A stretch of DNA of 64,000 nt from Dipetalonema caudispina. Its lineage: Eukaryota; Nematoda; Chromadorea; Rhabditida; Onchocercidae. Positions 1 to 11,912 of this stretch are shown one piece after another. Below the pieces are notes generated by a model, which saw only the letters and a list, made by a program, of their open reading frames with translations, was not told where the DNA came from and made no database searches. Both the position numbers and the translations under genes were made by a program. How positions within the stretch are numbered: position 1 is the stretch's first letter; each line of letters begins with the position of its first letter. The stretch lies in assembly GCA_013365325.1 (NCBI GenBank), contig JABVXV010000002.1:124001-188000 (forward strand), written 5' to 3'.

Positions 1-44
1 ATGGACACTGGATACGAACCAAACTTCTTCCGCTTTATAGACAT
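1..44 (-). CDS. Possible 5' end of an unidentified gene leaving the left edge
   Basis: On the minus strand an ATG at 44-42 opens a frame that runs to the window edge (14 codons, starting MSIKRKKFGSYPVS). About 35 nt upstream lies a TTTATACAG acceptor-like site that could take a spliced leader. The stretch is lysine/arginine rich and too short to assign. It could equally be chance reading frame; the adjoining sequence is needed. Confidence 0.2.
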   Translation of the reverse strand, partial: MSIKRKKFGSYPVS

Positions 45-1202
45 TGTTATCTTCGAATATCGAAACCACCTCCCTTCCTGTATAAATCTGGGATATCTAC
101 GACCGACGAACAATTATATCACTATAGGTGAATGCTTCCTCCAAAGCACACCAACAGTTGTTTGACTAAATTTAAGAAATGACAAATAATTAATCTGTTA
201 ACTATTTATATTTTGCCTTCATCATCTCAAAACAACAATTTATCATTTAGATTCCATTGCATAACAAATCTACGAAGTCTTAATCTCTAGTTGCATTACT
301 CCTATTAACTTAAAGTATTCAGAGCAGTCAATAGAGTTCTCAGAACATTCCCGTATTTCTTAGAATAAGATCAAATATTAAAAACAATTCTCCTTATTTT
401 ACAAGCTGCATATGTCTCAGACAATGTTTAGTATCCCTTATCTCAATGCATTTCTAAAATTTACCACTTTGAAATTTCGCGACTGCCTTTCCTCGAGTTC
501 CATTTATTCCATACGGCGAACTATTTTCAGTATTGTGACCTGCACAAAAAGATTTGCGAGTGATTCACGTGATCTACGCGAACCTTTATCTATACACCAT
601 AATTGAATGAATATCTTGTATATGCCGTCCGTTCTTGGAACCCAACAGCATCAATCGATGAAATCAATATGAACTGCGGAATTTATTGCTGAGCGTCCAC
701 ATATTTTTTTAAAAAACATTTCATTAGTGGAAGTTAGACTGTCAGATTATTTTGATCGTGATTTTCTCCTTTCACTGACATGATTTTAAAAACCAAAACT
801 ATTTCCTTTGCTTCACGAAATTCTTCAAGAGTTCCCTCCAACAATTTAACAGCTTCTAAGTAACATACGAACACCAAAAAAAAAAGAAAATTTTTTTTTA
901 AAGATTTGTAAAAGCCGAAAAGACAACGCTATAGGGTTTCCACTAATGCCATACTATCCAAAATACCGAAAAACTAACCAGTAATGGCCTAATGTCTCGA
1001 ATAAAGAATTTCTTGTAAGGAAGTCATACGCAGCAGTGTTCTGCGTATAGTCGCACTATTACAGTCAACCTACATCAAAAAACTGCTGTGTCTAAATGAA
1101 CTGAATTAAATGAAGAACGCAAAGCTAATTTTTTGGTTGTAGTATAACAGCAACAAATAGATTTATGCAAGGAAAAATAGATCATTTCCAATTCTTTCCT
1201 AT
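45..1202. other. Non-coding stretch downstream of rpn-12
   Basis: I see no exon with supporting splice sites here on either strand. A 64-codon plus-strand frame at 412-606 has no recognisable composition or splice context. The region holds the 3' flank of rpn-12 and perhaps the promoter of the gene that leaves the left edge. Confidence 0.5.
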
Positions 1203-3774
1203 TTACACGATCATTTCAAGTTGCTTTGCGTAGAATATTGTTTGTTTCGCGATCCTCTTCGTATCCAGCTGTTCTTTTGGGGTCGGCTGAAAACCATTTT
1301 TTTTAAAATGATTTAAAACGTTTATTCGAAATCAAAGTAACTGCTGATATTATATCAGGTCGCAGTATAAACCGATTCTGATGAACTTATCATAATTCCC
1401 AACTGTTTCGCAGTAAAATGAGAACTTACCCCGGAAAGTCCTTGTTCGAAAATATATGTGTTACCCGAACTCTTCCAAGAGCGCTGCAACAGCTATTTTA
1501 AATCTGGATTTTATACAATATCAACAAAGCGAATCAAGTTTCGAGAAATTTCAAGAACATTTCGAGACAAAATCTTTTGAATAAAATATATCCAACGGGC
1601 TTTTCACTGATCTTACTGCCTTTTTATCCCGTGGCTCTTCCAGTGTGTTCTGTTACTTCTGAATACTTTTTTCATTCCCTTTTTACCGGTAACAATCTGT
1701 CATTCGACCCAGATGACAATACAACTGCCTCTGGACACAACAGTAAAAAAAGTCTCACTATACCAGTTCGTCAAACCGTTATAATCGATTCAATGTCTTT
1801 TGGGGTCGGCTGTCAGTTGTTAGAGTTGCTGTTTTTGCAATACATAAGAAGGTATAAATTTAAAATAATTGAAGATATAAAAAACGCGTAATGTAACTGA
1901 AACAAATCCAATTTATATATGGTACCTTTTTTGCAAAGGGAACGACTTCACTGACATTATTGAAAAGAAGCAACTGAGCAGCATCTTTTTGCGAAACTTT
2001 TTTGAAGGAACATTCGATACACGAAGCTATCTCATCTCTGTAATACCCACAAATAAAAGCATTTCGCATTCTTTGATGCATTTTATAATGAGGTTTGCTT
2101 TTCATATAAAGTCAAATTACTTAAGAAAAAGAGTATAACAGACCGTACTGTATCCATAGATATACGGATAAAAAGGGCATAATATGGACTGGGAATGTTT
2201 TTCTCCGTAAGAACAACCTGAAATGAAAATCCAACTTTGTAAAAGATTGGGCGACAAAAGTCATAAATGCCAGCACTGCCTAGTGTTGAATAAGATATTT
2301 ACTACAGCCTACTAACATAGTACCATGATAACAAAGTTGCTACCCTCACAAACACAATATAATGAAACACTTCCTGAGCTAGCAACAAATATTTTGGACA
2401 CAGCACTGTTATTATTAACACACCTTATTATAAACACCTTCCATGAGTGATTGTTCCAATTTTACCGGTGTTGTAATGTATGGATTGTTCTCCTGAACAT
2501 TTTGGTCGATCTGTTCCAACAACTGCAACAACATTAGTTAAAAAATGCATCACCTTCAACTATATCTGAGTGAACAGATTGAGAGATTTACTAAATTTAT
2601 AATCGGTGATAAATAACATAACAAAAAAGAATAACGTGAACTCATTGAAATGTGGAATAAAGTTTCACATTCCAATACGTCTAATGAACCGCACGGAGTA
2701 ATCAACTTTTTCCATCCTTATAGTAACAGGCAGAACAACTGCAAACGAAGTAACGACAGAGCCAAAAATATAAATTATTCACTGACTTGTGCAATAAATT
2801 AGGAATACCTGACCGTGAGTAAACTTAACATACCATGTGGAACTGTGCATGTTGATTGGTAGTCAAAAAGTACATCAGATTCAAACCAATCATTAAGAAC
2901 TTATTTGGTGATTCTTCATTCGATCTGAAAAATAAATCTTTTACTAGACAAATAAATTAACCAACTTTCTACTACTACTACTACTACAGCTTAAAATGTG
3001 AAAGCTAAAGGTTAGCATTTATTATTCGTAATTCCAAAAAAAAAGCGACCTGTAACAATCGTAAAAATTCATCACAACGCTGATCGCTTCATGAAAAGCT
3101 TTGAGATCAGACTGAAGCACCGCATAGAGGGCATCAATTTCATACACATCACCTAAGAAGTAAAAATGTTCTGTTCATAAATAAATTTTTTATTTAAATG
3201 ATCCAGTAAAACAGATCGCTTTACTTCGTTATTTCCATCAACCATGAAAAAATTACTTACGATGTATAGTATGTAACGCAGCACTGCTTAAGCCTTTCAA
3301 TGTCTCTGGATTCTCCATCATTTCCTAAAATACTATAGAAAAACTAAATTATATTCCTTCCACTTCTTTTTAAAATTTTTGAAAGGCTACTTCGCTATTC
3401 AGCAAGACTAGAAAAAGAGGAATGCAGCATTCTAGAACACACAACAGAACATATGAAAAGTAAAGTAAGATTCCGCAAGCTGAATCAATTTTATCACCAA
3501 ATGGCAATCATTCCCTCTGACACAACCAGCATACAGATGGTATTACGAAAGTATTTACTACATTCGATCGTAACTCACTTTCATTTACAGCTACTTTTCC
3601 ACTGAAAACAACTATAATATAAGTAAATAGTAGCGAAACTTGGGGACGATGATCAATAATAATGATGAGCTTGAAAGTGATTACCTTAACCTGTTTTAGC
3701 GCACTACTAACTGAAGCTAGAATCTTCGGCTCTTTATTCCATTCAGCTAATAACTTCTTGTGTACCGTCTCCAT
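1203..3774 (-). CDS. rpn-12: 26S proteasome lid subunit Rpn12/PSMD8
   Basis: This gene encodes the Rpn12 (PSMD8) subunit of the 19S regulatory particle lid, needed for lid-base joining of the 26S proteasome. Nine exons give 256 residues with consistent phase: 3685-3774, 3261-3324, 3050-3152, 2834-2924, 2424-2522, 2144-2217, 1926-2037, 1430-1483, 1203-1286. The length matches the family. Recognisable blocks are the N-terminal METVHKKLLAEWNKEP, IGLNLMYFLTTNQHAQFHM, PVKLEQSLMEGVYNK, RDEIASCIECSFKKVSQKDA and the C-terminal YAKQLEMIV, all collinear with PSMD8. The last helix is the part known in the family to dock into the lid bundle. Exon 3 ends in a weak GTCGCT donor followed by nine T. Intron 7 carries a second copy of the exon-9 acceptor region. 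The identification is firm; exact ends of the small exons 2 and 8 rest on phase only. Confidence 0.93.
1771..1809 (-). other. Possible decoy or alternative last exon of rpn-12
   Basis: A 17-base stretch spanning the exon-9 acceptor (1273-1289) recurs exactly at 1796-1812 inside intron 7. Read on the minus strand the copy has a CAG acceptor and the frame PTPKDIESIITV then TGA, in phase with exon 7. Its use would replace exons 8-9 and remove the C-terminal helix. No transcript evidence is available. Confidence 0.25.
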
Positions 3775-4846
3775 TCCTAAAACACTTTAAAATTTTACAA
3801 AACATCAGCTATACCATAGAACGAAAAGGAAGCCAAAAAAAACTTCCGGATCGGAATATATTCAAACAAGTCCTGTTAGGTAATACAGAACAAAACAAAG
3901 AACCATTCAAAACATTAGTAACTGTTGTCTCACTAAAACAGACTGAAGTTTATTGACGAATAATAGATTAATGCAGTAAAGCAAAGTGGATGGTGTGTCA
4001 AAACATCTGTGATATTTGGTCAGTTCAACACATTTTGCAGTCAGATTTGAACTATTTACAAAATAGTGGATGCAGACAACCAGATCACTGTATCCCTTCA
4101 ATATACGGAGATCAATTGTCGATGATTACTTAGACAAAAACATTGATAGAATTGTTACAAAACAATAAATTCTGTCTAAAGAATTTCGAGGCAATGAGTA
4201 GACAAAATTACTTAAATACCTTGAAAAAGGAATAATGCCAAACTGATTACAAAGTCTACTTGGTAACTTGTTACTTCAAACAAAAATTAAAATGTAATTT
4301 TCTTCGTGAAAGAAGTGACCTTGGAAACTTCCTATTCTAACATTAATTGTTTGAAATGGGAACTAGCAGTTTCCTAATCCAAGTCCTTCAACACCATATT
4401 TACACTGTATTTTGGACAGTTTCATAACAATCACTGTTCTCACGAGATTCCATTGCAAGTATTATGATAGGAATAAAAACAGTTTGCTAATACTTTCGCG
4501 AACGCATTCTCAATTTCTTTTATTAACATCATATCAAGAGGCATCAAAACATGACGTTCAAAATATATGGTGCAGAAAAGTAGTGATCGGCAGGCCATTT
4601 AATGTGAAAGTTCAAATGAATTTCACTTCTCGATGGAAACAACAGCTCATGTTTATACTCACGTTTAAGTGGCAGGACAATGTTCTCTGATTAATACAGT
4701 GGCTATAAATTAAAAACCGAAAACACAATAATTAATGATAAGGCAAATGCAAACAGACACATAATACAAAAAAAGTCAAAAAATGCTGCATTTTGTTTCA
4801 GTATCTCAAAATAATCAATTAATATGCAAACAAAAAGTCCGAAACT
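3775..4846. other. Intergenic region between dhs-28 and rpn-12
   Basis: About 1.07 kb between the dhs-28 stop and the rpn-12 start, both on the minus strand. The spacing is long for a nematode operon, so rpn-12 probably has its own promoter here. Short frames at 3907-4101 (-) and 4412-4690 (+) show no family features or splice context. Confidence 0.5.
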
Positions 4847-7800
4847 TTACAGCTTCGGTTTCATCGACCTGGCCAACTGATTGATGGAATCTATCACATC
4901 ATCCTCACCTATATCTCCCGTAATTACCATCTTCCCAGGTTTAATGATCTGTAAACATTCCACAATTAGCATCCTCTACAATAAATTACGGAGACTTGCA
5001 AAAAAGAATAAAATGGATATATCTGGTACTTTCATTTTCGTGTTAGAGACAAGTGATGGATATCGCACATAATCATATGTTATCCAAAACAAAAAAAGTA
5101 ATTGTTTCATAATTCAAACGAAGAATTGCTATGCAAACCAATTTCATAACCAAGCATGAATTGCGGCCAATATACTATGAGTCAGGAATATTTCATTTTT
5201 TTAATAAGCCCTCCAAAAAGTTTTGAAGCCTACAATAACGCACCCTTTTTGTTATAATCTGACCCTTGAGAATCTGTTCGAAAATATCACAATGCATCAC
5301 AACAACACAGATTAATTCTCGCTGACCAGGAACATGATCCTTACCATAAGGCACTGCTATAAATAATTCTTTTGCTTTTTTCTGTAGCATTTATTGTCTT
5401 GCATTTTAACAAATATAAATCATATTTTTCAAAAAAAAATCTGTCCCTTTCCAGTTCCAGTCACAAACACAAAATTTACTGGAATATAAGATCTTGAAGT
5501 ATCCAATCAACATTTTTGTCTTTAGACGACCATTTGATAAGCAAGAAAAAACCAATGAAAAAAAAAAATTAACTCACTAAAATTATACACATCCACCCCG
5601 TTAGTGAGTATGAACATGAACATAAAACAAGATGTCGAACTACCATCTCTTTTCTGGTTCAAAGCCTCTGTTACAACCTAAAAACAGTATTTCAAAACTC
5701 GATAAGCTCTTTTCCTACCTAATAGGAATCTTACAACAAAATCATATTTGGCAGGATTTTTTATTACCTTACCAGTACGTAAATATAAAATGTTTCAACC
5801 AATCACAGTGCTAATATACTTTTATTAACTCATATTTTCACTGTTCTTACGACTTCGAAATTAATTTAACCAGCTGCCATATTAAGTAATATACTTGATA
5901 CCTTGAACAATTCCATATATTCATCTTTCTTCTCTCTATCTAGTTTCCATCTTGCTTCAGATGTGCTTACCTGGAAATAAGGATTTTGTATGATCACGAC
6001 TTTTCATATAAGAAATTTCATAGATGAAGACTGACTAAATTTTCGGAACTTACTTTTTCTGCACACTTCAGCAAATCAATGGTCACTTCTGAAATTTAAA
6101 TAATTTATAACCGGCAATACACTTCATCAAATTTAATAAAAAAGAATCTTACATTTCCCTTAAACGTTTAAAAAAAGAAGTAATAACCTTGTATATTATC
6201 ATAATGTTTTGCAGAGGTCATATCAGTTATTGCTGTCCAATTATCGGCAACTGAAACATATGTACGGCACATTGTAATTTACAATGAACTGAGCATGGCA
6301 GACTAGAAGAACTCTTGCTCAGTTCTTCTTGTTTGTCTGCTAACTCATTTACCTCTTACTCAAAGCCTGGTTTTCGCTACAGATTACAAAACGGTTAACA
6401 GAAATCCTGAACTATTTAATCAACTACAGACAAATAACAGAAAGCTTCAGAAGATGATATGGCCTGAGAATCTGAAAAGAGTCGAACTCAGAGAAGCAAG
6501 AAGACCAAGCATAATCTGATCTGATGATGGTACTCGACGTAGATTTTTTCCAAATATTACGAAATATGCATAAACTTACTAGCTTCGGCATTTGAAGTCG
6601 GTAAGACCAATCCTTTCGACCGAAAGGCTTGAACTGAAAAACAGATTTATAATAAAACTAAGAGCTTGTAGCTGCGCACAGCAAGAATTCTCAGACCAAT
6701 TACAAGAACATCCCACATTTCTTATTATTCAAATCAAACTTAATCACAGAGTGAACATTTTCATTAGAATAACATATAAAAACTTTTGAATGATACTACA
6801 CTTGCGAATAGCATAATATACCCTTCGAAAAAAAGCGAAACTCACTTTGTCCAAACCATCCAGCACCAGCTTCAAAAATTTTTCCAGTTTCTTGACAAGA
6901 TTCATGTACAAGATATACAACAAGTGGTACTACGTGTTCTGCCTTTAGAGCTTGCAGACTTTCTTCAAGAAATAATTGTGCTGTAAGCCTTGACGACGCA
7001 GTCGGTATCACCACGTTGGAATGAATGCCATATCTATTTCCTTCAAGTGCCAGCGTATGCGAAAGACCAACTAACGCGCTTTTTGCTAAAATTCATCATT
7101 CATAATAAGAATAGTGCAACGATCATGGCAGCAGCCAAAGTAATGAGTTGGTTGTTTTGTTTAACCCTACTGTCAAATCTAAAACACTATTGGTTTTCTA
7201 TAACATTATAATTAACATAAGAAATAAAAGTACCCGCTGCATAATTTGCCTGTCCAAAATTGCCGTATATTGCAGAATTTGAAGATATGAAAATAATTCG
7301 TCCATACCGTTGTTTTTTGAAAAAAGACCAGGCCGCTTTCGTTACCGAATAAGCGCCTTTAACATGTGTTCTATAGACTAAATCTGAAAAATAAAGAAAA
7401 GAAGTAAAACTGGAAGCTGAAATTACTAAGAGCTGAGTGATAATACGAGAAATTCCATTAGGTTCGTTATAAGACAATATATTATTACATATCATCACTA
7501 AATCTAACTCATAGACATTTCAAGTTTTAGCAGTGATCTCAACACTTAAAGTCCTATCAATTACTGAATGCTAACTGCAAAGCGTGGAAATATCCAGTGA
7601 ACTGAGAAACGCTCAACAAATCAAACAGTTGCATTTCTCATCAACTGATGTCAACAGTTAAACAATGCAAATGCCAAAAAAGAAACACAGTGCAAACCCC
7701 AATCATTATCGCTCATATTTTGAAAGGACTTGTCCAGTAAAATTCCAGCATTATTAACGATAACATCTGAAAATTGAAGGTTCATGAAAGCGAAGCTAAC

Positions 7801-8922
7801 GATGTCAGTTCTGAGATGAATTTTATCCAAAAATTGTCTGCGTATACTTGTTAATTAAGATTTCTTTTTCTTTTTTTTTTAATGTACAATAACAAACTAA
7901 GCAAACTAAGCAATCCTAGCTTCAATATCCTTGATTTACTAATATATTTCAACTACTTTGTATTTTTATTTCTAATGCACCATTATTCATCTCTCTAAAT
8001 TATAACCCTTAACATAATACAATGATAAACTGCATCCGACATCTGCTGGTAGCTCAGCATCACTTAAAAGCAAACCGGTTGCTGTAGCGAACGACGATAA
8101 AGGACAAACTTACCTACTCGACCGAAATGTGTGATTGCTGTTTCGACAATTTTATGTCCATACTCTACACTATCAAAATTTGGAACAGCTTTGCCTCCAT
8201 TAAATTTTATTTCTGCTACTGTCTGCAAAAGTGTGCATGAAATTCATACATTAATTTAAATCAGTAGCTTAAAAAAGGAAAAAACAAGATATATGTATTG
8301 ATAAAAAAGATTTCTACTGCGTAAACAAGTGGAATATTTATAGTGAACGCCAAGAAGTGTCAGAGTGTTTAAACAGCGACACTTATTTAGTTTTTCAATC
8401 AATAATAAGGCATCATAAGTCTACCCAAAAAAAGTAATGCTGCTAACCGCATTCGCAGACAGAGATCTCGCAAATGATCCATCCTGAGTGGTCCCGAGAT
8501 CGTTCACTGGAATGAAACAAAACCACCTTTTTGAAATCTTCTGAACGTATGCAAAGAAAGGAGTAAAATATCAGGAAGTCCCTTATCATGATCCACAATT
8601 TGTCGAAACATTTCTGACGATATGACGATCTTATCCTGAACCAACACCACCATTTGGGTAGGTTACAACACGATTGCTTCAAGTTATGTTTGCGTTAGAC
8701 TTAATACTTTACCATACTAAGATCATAAAAGAGTATTTCAAATTTAAGAAAATACACAATTCAATTTGTTCAAAATTGGATAAATAAAAGCTATTCAAAA
8801 TGATTGAAATTACCAACAACAGAGGCTCCTCTTTTGGCGAATTCAAGCGCATAAGCTTTTCCTAAACTACCACCAGCTCCAGTGACAATAACTACCTTAT
8901 CAGTGAAATTTAGATCAAGCAT
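4847..8922 (-). CDS. dhs-28: Peroxisomal SDR dehydrogenase with C-terminal SCP2-like domain
   Basis: Orthologue of C. elegans dhs-28, related to the dehydrogenase part of HSD17B4, the D-3-hydroxyacyl-CoA dehydrogenase of peroxisomal beta-oxidation. Thirteen in-phase exons encode 427 residues: 8814-8922, 8448-8506, 8114-8222, 7698-7766, 7234-7383, 6846-7085, 6580-6633, 6188-6250, 6054-6088, 5902-5970, 5591-5677, 5244-5381, 4847-4948. Seen directly: Rossmann motif [16 protein letters not shown] near residue 14, [11 protein letters not shown], and the catalytic pair in YAAAK (Tyr163, Lys167). After the SDR come the linker [15 protein letters not shown] and a divergent SCP2-like fold ending GDIGEDD...MKPKL. 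There is no MaoC hydratase domain, unlike vertebrate HSD17B4 but like the worm gene. The C-terminus PKL could be a PTS1-like signal, although it is not the canonical SKL. Exon 11 (5591-5677) is the least certain: it was found from phase and acceptor. Confidence 0.88.
6298..6340. repeat. Intronic inverted repeat in dhs-28
   Basis: AGAAGAACT (6305-6313) and AGTTCTTCT (6321-6329) are exact inverted copies with a 7-nt loop. They are flanked by GCAGAC (6298-6303) and GTCTGC (6335-6340). Together they can form a 15-bp stem with one asymmetric bulge, in the intron between exons 7 and 8. No function can be assigned. Confidence 0.5.
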
Positions 8923-9381
8923 CACGAAAACCAGCTTTACTTCTTCCCTGAAATCCTTCCAAAATTTGCAAAGGTTTATATTAAAAAATTCAATCTTTAA
9001 CAGAGAACTAAAAGGATTTGCGAAATTTCTAGCATCATTAAATTATAAAGTGGAGCAATCTCTTCTCTTCCCTGTGAAGTGGTCAAAACCGAAGTCACGC
9101 CATTCGCATTCATAGATTGAATTGACCAACGAACAACTTTTATTTCACCGAGTTAATCAGTAGAATCATAATTTTCTCAGGACATCACACATCCCTCAGC
9201 AATTCGCGCCCTCTCGGGACGGCGGCAAATCAATTTCGGGAAGACCCATTACTACCAGCCCAGTAAACATCCCCATCTCCCTTCCTGCATCTTTATTACG
9301 GCCATTCTCTGAGGTCTTCTCGACACTTAATCCCACAAAACTACGGGAGCGTCCCAACATATGCCTATGTCTCTCTTGAGA

Positions 9382-9432
9382 TAGAGAATGAGTCGGTGTC
9401 GGGGTGTTCCCGGTAGGTAGAGAATGAGTCGG
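9382..9432. repeat. 15-bp direct repeat in the divergent promoter
   Basis: TAGAGAATGAGTCGG occurs exactly at 9382-9396 and again at 9418-9432, 36 bp apart start to start, separated by a GC-rich spacer (GGTGTCGGGGTGTTCCC). It sits 100-150 bp upstream of the plus-strand gene. It may be a paired factor-binding site. Confidence 0.6.
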
Positions 9433-9515
9433 GTGGCTGGTAGATTCATTTACGAATAGATTGAGTTAGACAGACGAATGGGAGGAAACAAAATAGTAAG
9501 TAACTTGCTGAGGTA

Positions 9516-9521
9516 TTTCAG
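9516..9521 (+). promoter_or_regulatory. Probable spliced-leader acceptor
   Basis: TTTCAG ends 11 nt before the chosen ATG at 9533, with no upstream exon found. This is the usual position of a nematode trans-splice site and supports that start. Confidence 0.55.
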
Positions 9522-9532
9522 TGTTTACTCGA

Positions 9533-11871
9533 ATGATGCCTCAAGAGGAGGAAGACGCCACTGGTGATGATGAAGACGATTTCTTTGGTAATCCGTTAAA
9601 GCATCTCATGTCTAAGGTAATAAGTGCTAAGAAGAGTGGAACTGAAACCGGAACTATTACGAATGACATGAAAAAGGAAGGTATTTATACATTTACAAAA
9701 CTTTTCCTTTGACTGTTTAAATGTGGATTGATAGATGAGAATATCTTTGTTAAGTTGCTTATTCACCGTCTTAAGCTGAATAATTAGTTGAGTGTTGCTT
9801 TAACGACGTGTTGGAATGTCAAGTGAGTATAAAGATCACAAACGATGTAATATTTTTGCTAGTAACAGTAGTTTTTATTACAGATTAAAACATGTTTAAT
9901 ATTGCAGGGAAAAACTGATAGGAACTATTGTATAAAAAATTTTCCATTAGGAATCTGGTATTTGAAGGAGAAAAGAAATCCTGGATTTTCTCGAATATGC
10001 TGTAATCTCTTTATTTTTTGAAAAAATTCATGATTTCAGAGTCGACCAAAGAGAATACAGAGAAAAAAAAGGAGAATACACTGGGTTAGTTATGTTCGAT
10101 AGATTTGTCACTTTTTGTTAGAATAGAGGTACTGAATGTAGGATTGCGTAGCTGCCCAATTAACAAAGCAGGAGAAGATCCTTTGTTGCAATCCTATCAA
10201 GTATGAACATTTTTTCTGTCTCATTTAATTGTTAGGAGACTGTTTTAAATTTTGACTGTAATAGGGATTAACAGCAGGTATTACCTATTAAGATCTGGGT
10301 TATTCTAAAGTGCGTTCGTTGTAGATGTTCTAAACGATGACGACGATGATTTGCTGACGTTGAGGGGGAAAAGAAAAGTAAAAGAAGATTCCGCTTTATC
10401 GAAAGTTGAACAAGAAATCAAAGAGCTGGAACTTTTTTCTAACATTTCTGCTTTTCCCTCATCTGGTTTGGGTCCCGTAACGAGCAGTTCAACGAAGAAT
10501 GATACCAAAAGGTTGCCAATTAACAAATAAGTGAGGCTATACCCATGTAGTACAGAAATGTAATCAGCAATGAACTCAATGAAATCAGAAGAGTACTCCT
10601 CTTTCATGAAGTGTTGTCAGGTTTACAACGAAGTTATCTCATGGAGACATACAACAAATGGCCGGACAATAGTATCACTTTCTCTCCTGTACATCTTCTA
10701 GAAAGATATATCTTAAAACCCTTGTTGTTCGCTTTTTATTGTTTTTTCAATTATTACAGAAGGAGAAAAGTTATGGATGATAGTAGTTCTGATTCACGTG
10801 CTAGTCCCACTGTTATTGACGGTGGTATTCTTGAGGCGGACGAATATATATTTACAAAAGAAAAAGCCTTTGTCGTGGAACCACACTGCTCCATTGAAAT
10901 TAGTGATCTCGAGAGCTGTGATACTTATATAAAGCGTTGGAAAATGGTAAGAACTTGTTACCTGCAAAATTCTAACTAGATTCAAAAATTTATTTTCAAA
11001 GTGTTGGCTCATGTAATCTTAATTCGATGACGTAAACAGATGTATAAAATTACCTTTTCTTAGCAGTATCCAGCTGTAGTATCCACTTTTTTTTGATAAA
11101 GAATGTTAAAGAATGTGCATATTTCTATTTCCATTCCAGAATACTGAATTTTTTTGTACGTATTAGCAACGGAAAAGTATACAGTAGAGCGCAGGATTGA
11201 GTCCTCACAAGTCAAGTAAATATCGTAATCCGAGATTAATTGTATTTCCATGCGAAGTTTAATTTATAAATGATTTTCAGAGCGAAACATTTACGAATAT
11301 TGTCAAACTGTATGCATCGGATTGGTCCTGTTCACCGGAAAATGTAATTTTATCACTAAGGAATGGAAAGCGGGTTTCCGCAGAGGACACTCCACACAGT
11401 GTCGCATTCAGTGAAAAAGATGTCAATTATTTATCGGTTTATAAAAACAATCAGAATGGAAGTCATAGGATGAATAAAATAACTGTCAAATGGTTGCTGC
11501 CTGAACGAAATAAACCCATCATTACTGTTGTTCCGAAGGTAATTATTCGGAAAAAGAGAAAATGACTGAACTAAAGAGATTTTGATTTGCAGAAACAGAT
11601 GATTGTTGTAAGAAAATTGTTTGGAAATAAGGGCTTCATTAGATTCTATCACTTCTTCAGAAATTTTAATGATGTGTTCGGGAGCCTACTTACTGCATTT
11701 CCTTTTCAGCATACTCCGTTTATGATTTTGAAACGAGATTTTGCTATCGATAATGGCTTGGATGAGGAAAAACTTACCTTAGTCTTTGATAGCGAACGTA
11801 TCAATCCGCAAGAAACTGTGGACACATTAGGGATCGAGGATGGTGATTGTATCGATGTTTACATAAAATGA
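9533..11871 (+). CDS. NFATC2IP/Rad60-type protein with two SUMO-like domains
   Basis: Six in-phase exons (9533-9680, 10040-10084, 10325-10511, 10760-10946, 11281-11538, 11593-11871) give 367 residues. The N-terminal half is acidic and disordered (MMPQEEEDATGDDEDD, NDDDDDLLTLRGKRKVKED). Exon 5 (about residues 190-275) is a first ubiquitin-like fold (ETFTNIVKLYASDW, VILSLRNGKRVS). Exon 6 ends in a second one (TPFMILKRDFAIDNGLDEEK, then LGIEDGDCIDVYIK), which lacks the terminal di-glycine and so is not itself conjugated. This matches the NFATC2IP/Rad60/Esc2 family, whose SUMO-like domains bind the SUMO E2 and support genome stability. The domain assignment is strong; the orthologue choice is inference from architecture. 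The first ATG follows a trans-splice-like acceptor. A further small exon between 10512 and 10759 cannot be excluded. Confidence 0.8.
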
Positions 11872-11912
11872 TCTCATTTTGGCCATTTCAGGACAGTTTG
11901 TTTGACCGAAGA

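Larger units (their letters stand above)
8923..9532. promoter_or_regulatory. Divergent promoter region dhs-28 / NFATC2IP-like
   Basis: About 610 bp between two start codons facing away from each other, so both promoters should lie here. The part from about 9180 to 9450 is visibly richer in G and C than the surrounding DNA and holds a 15-bp direct repeat. No TATA box or known factor site stands out. Confidence 0.55.

Noticed and set aside
6188..6272. ATG at 6272 as the start of a separate 142-residue gene covering 4847-6272
   Set aside because: An acceptor TTTCAG lies within the supposed first exon, and the sequence joins in phase to the upstream SDR exons. The segment matches the linker of HSD17B4-type proteins, so it is the 3' part of dhs-28.
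8045..8095. A-box-like GGTAGCTCAGC
   Set aside because: No B box at the right distance, and it lies in a dhs-28 intron.
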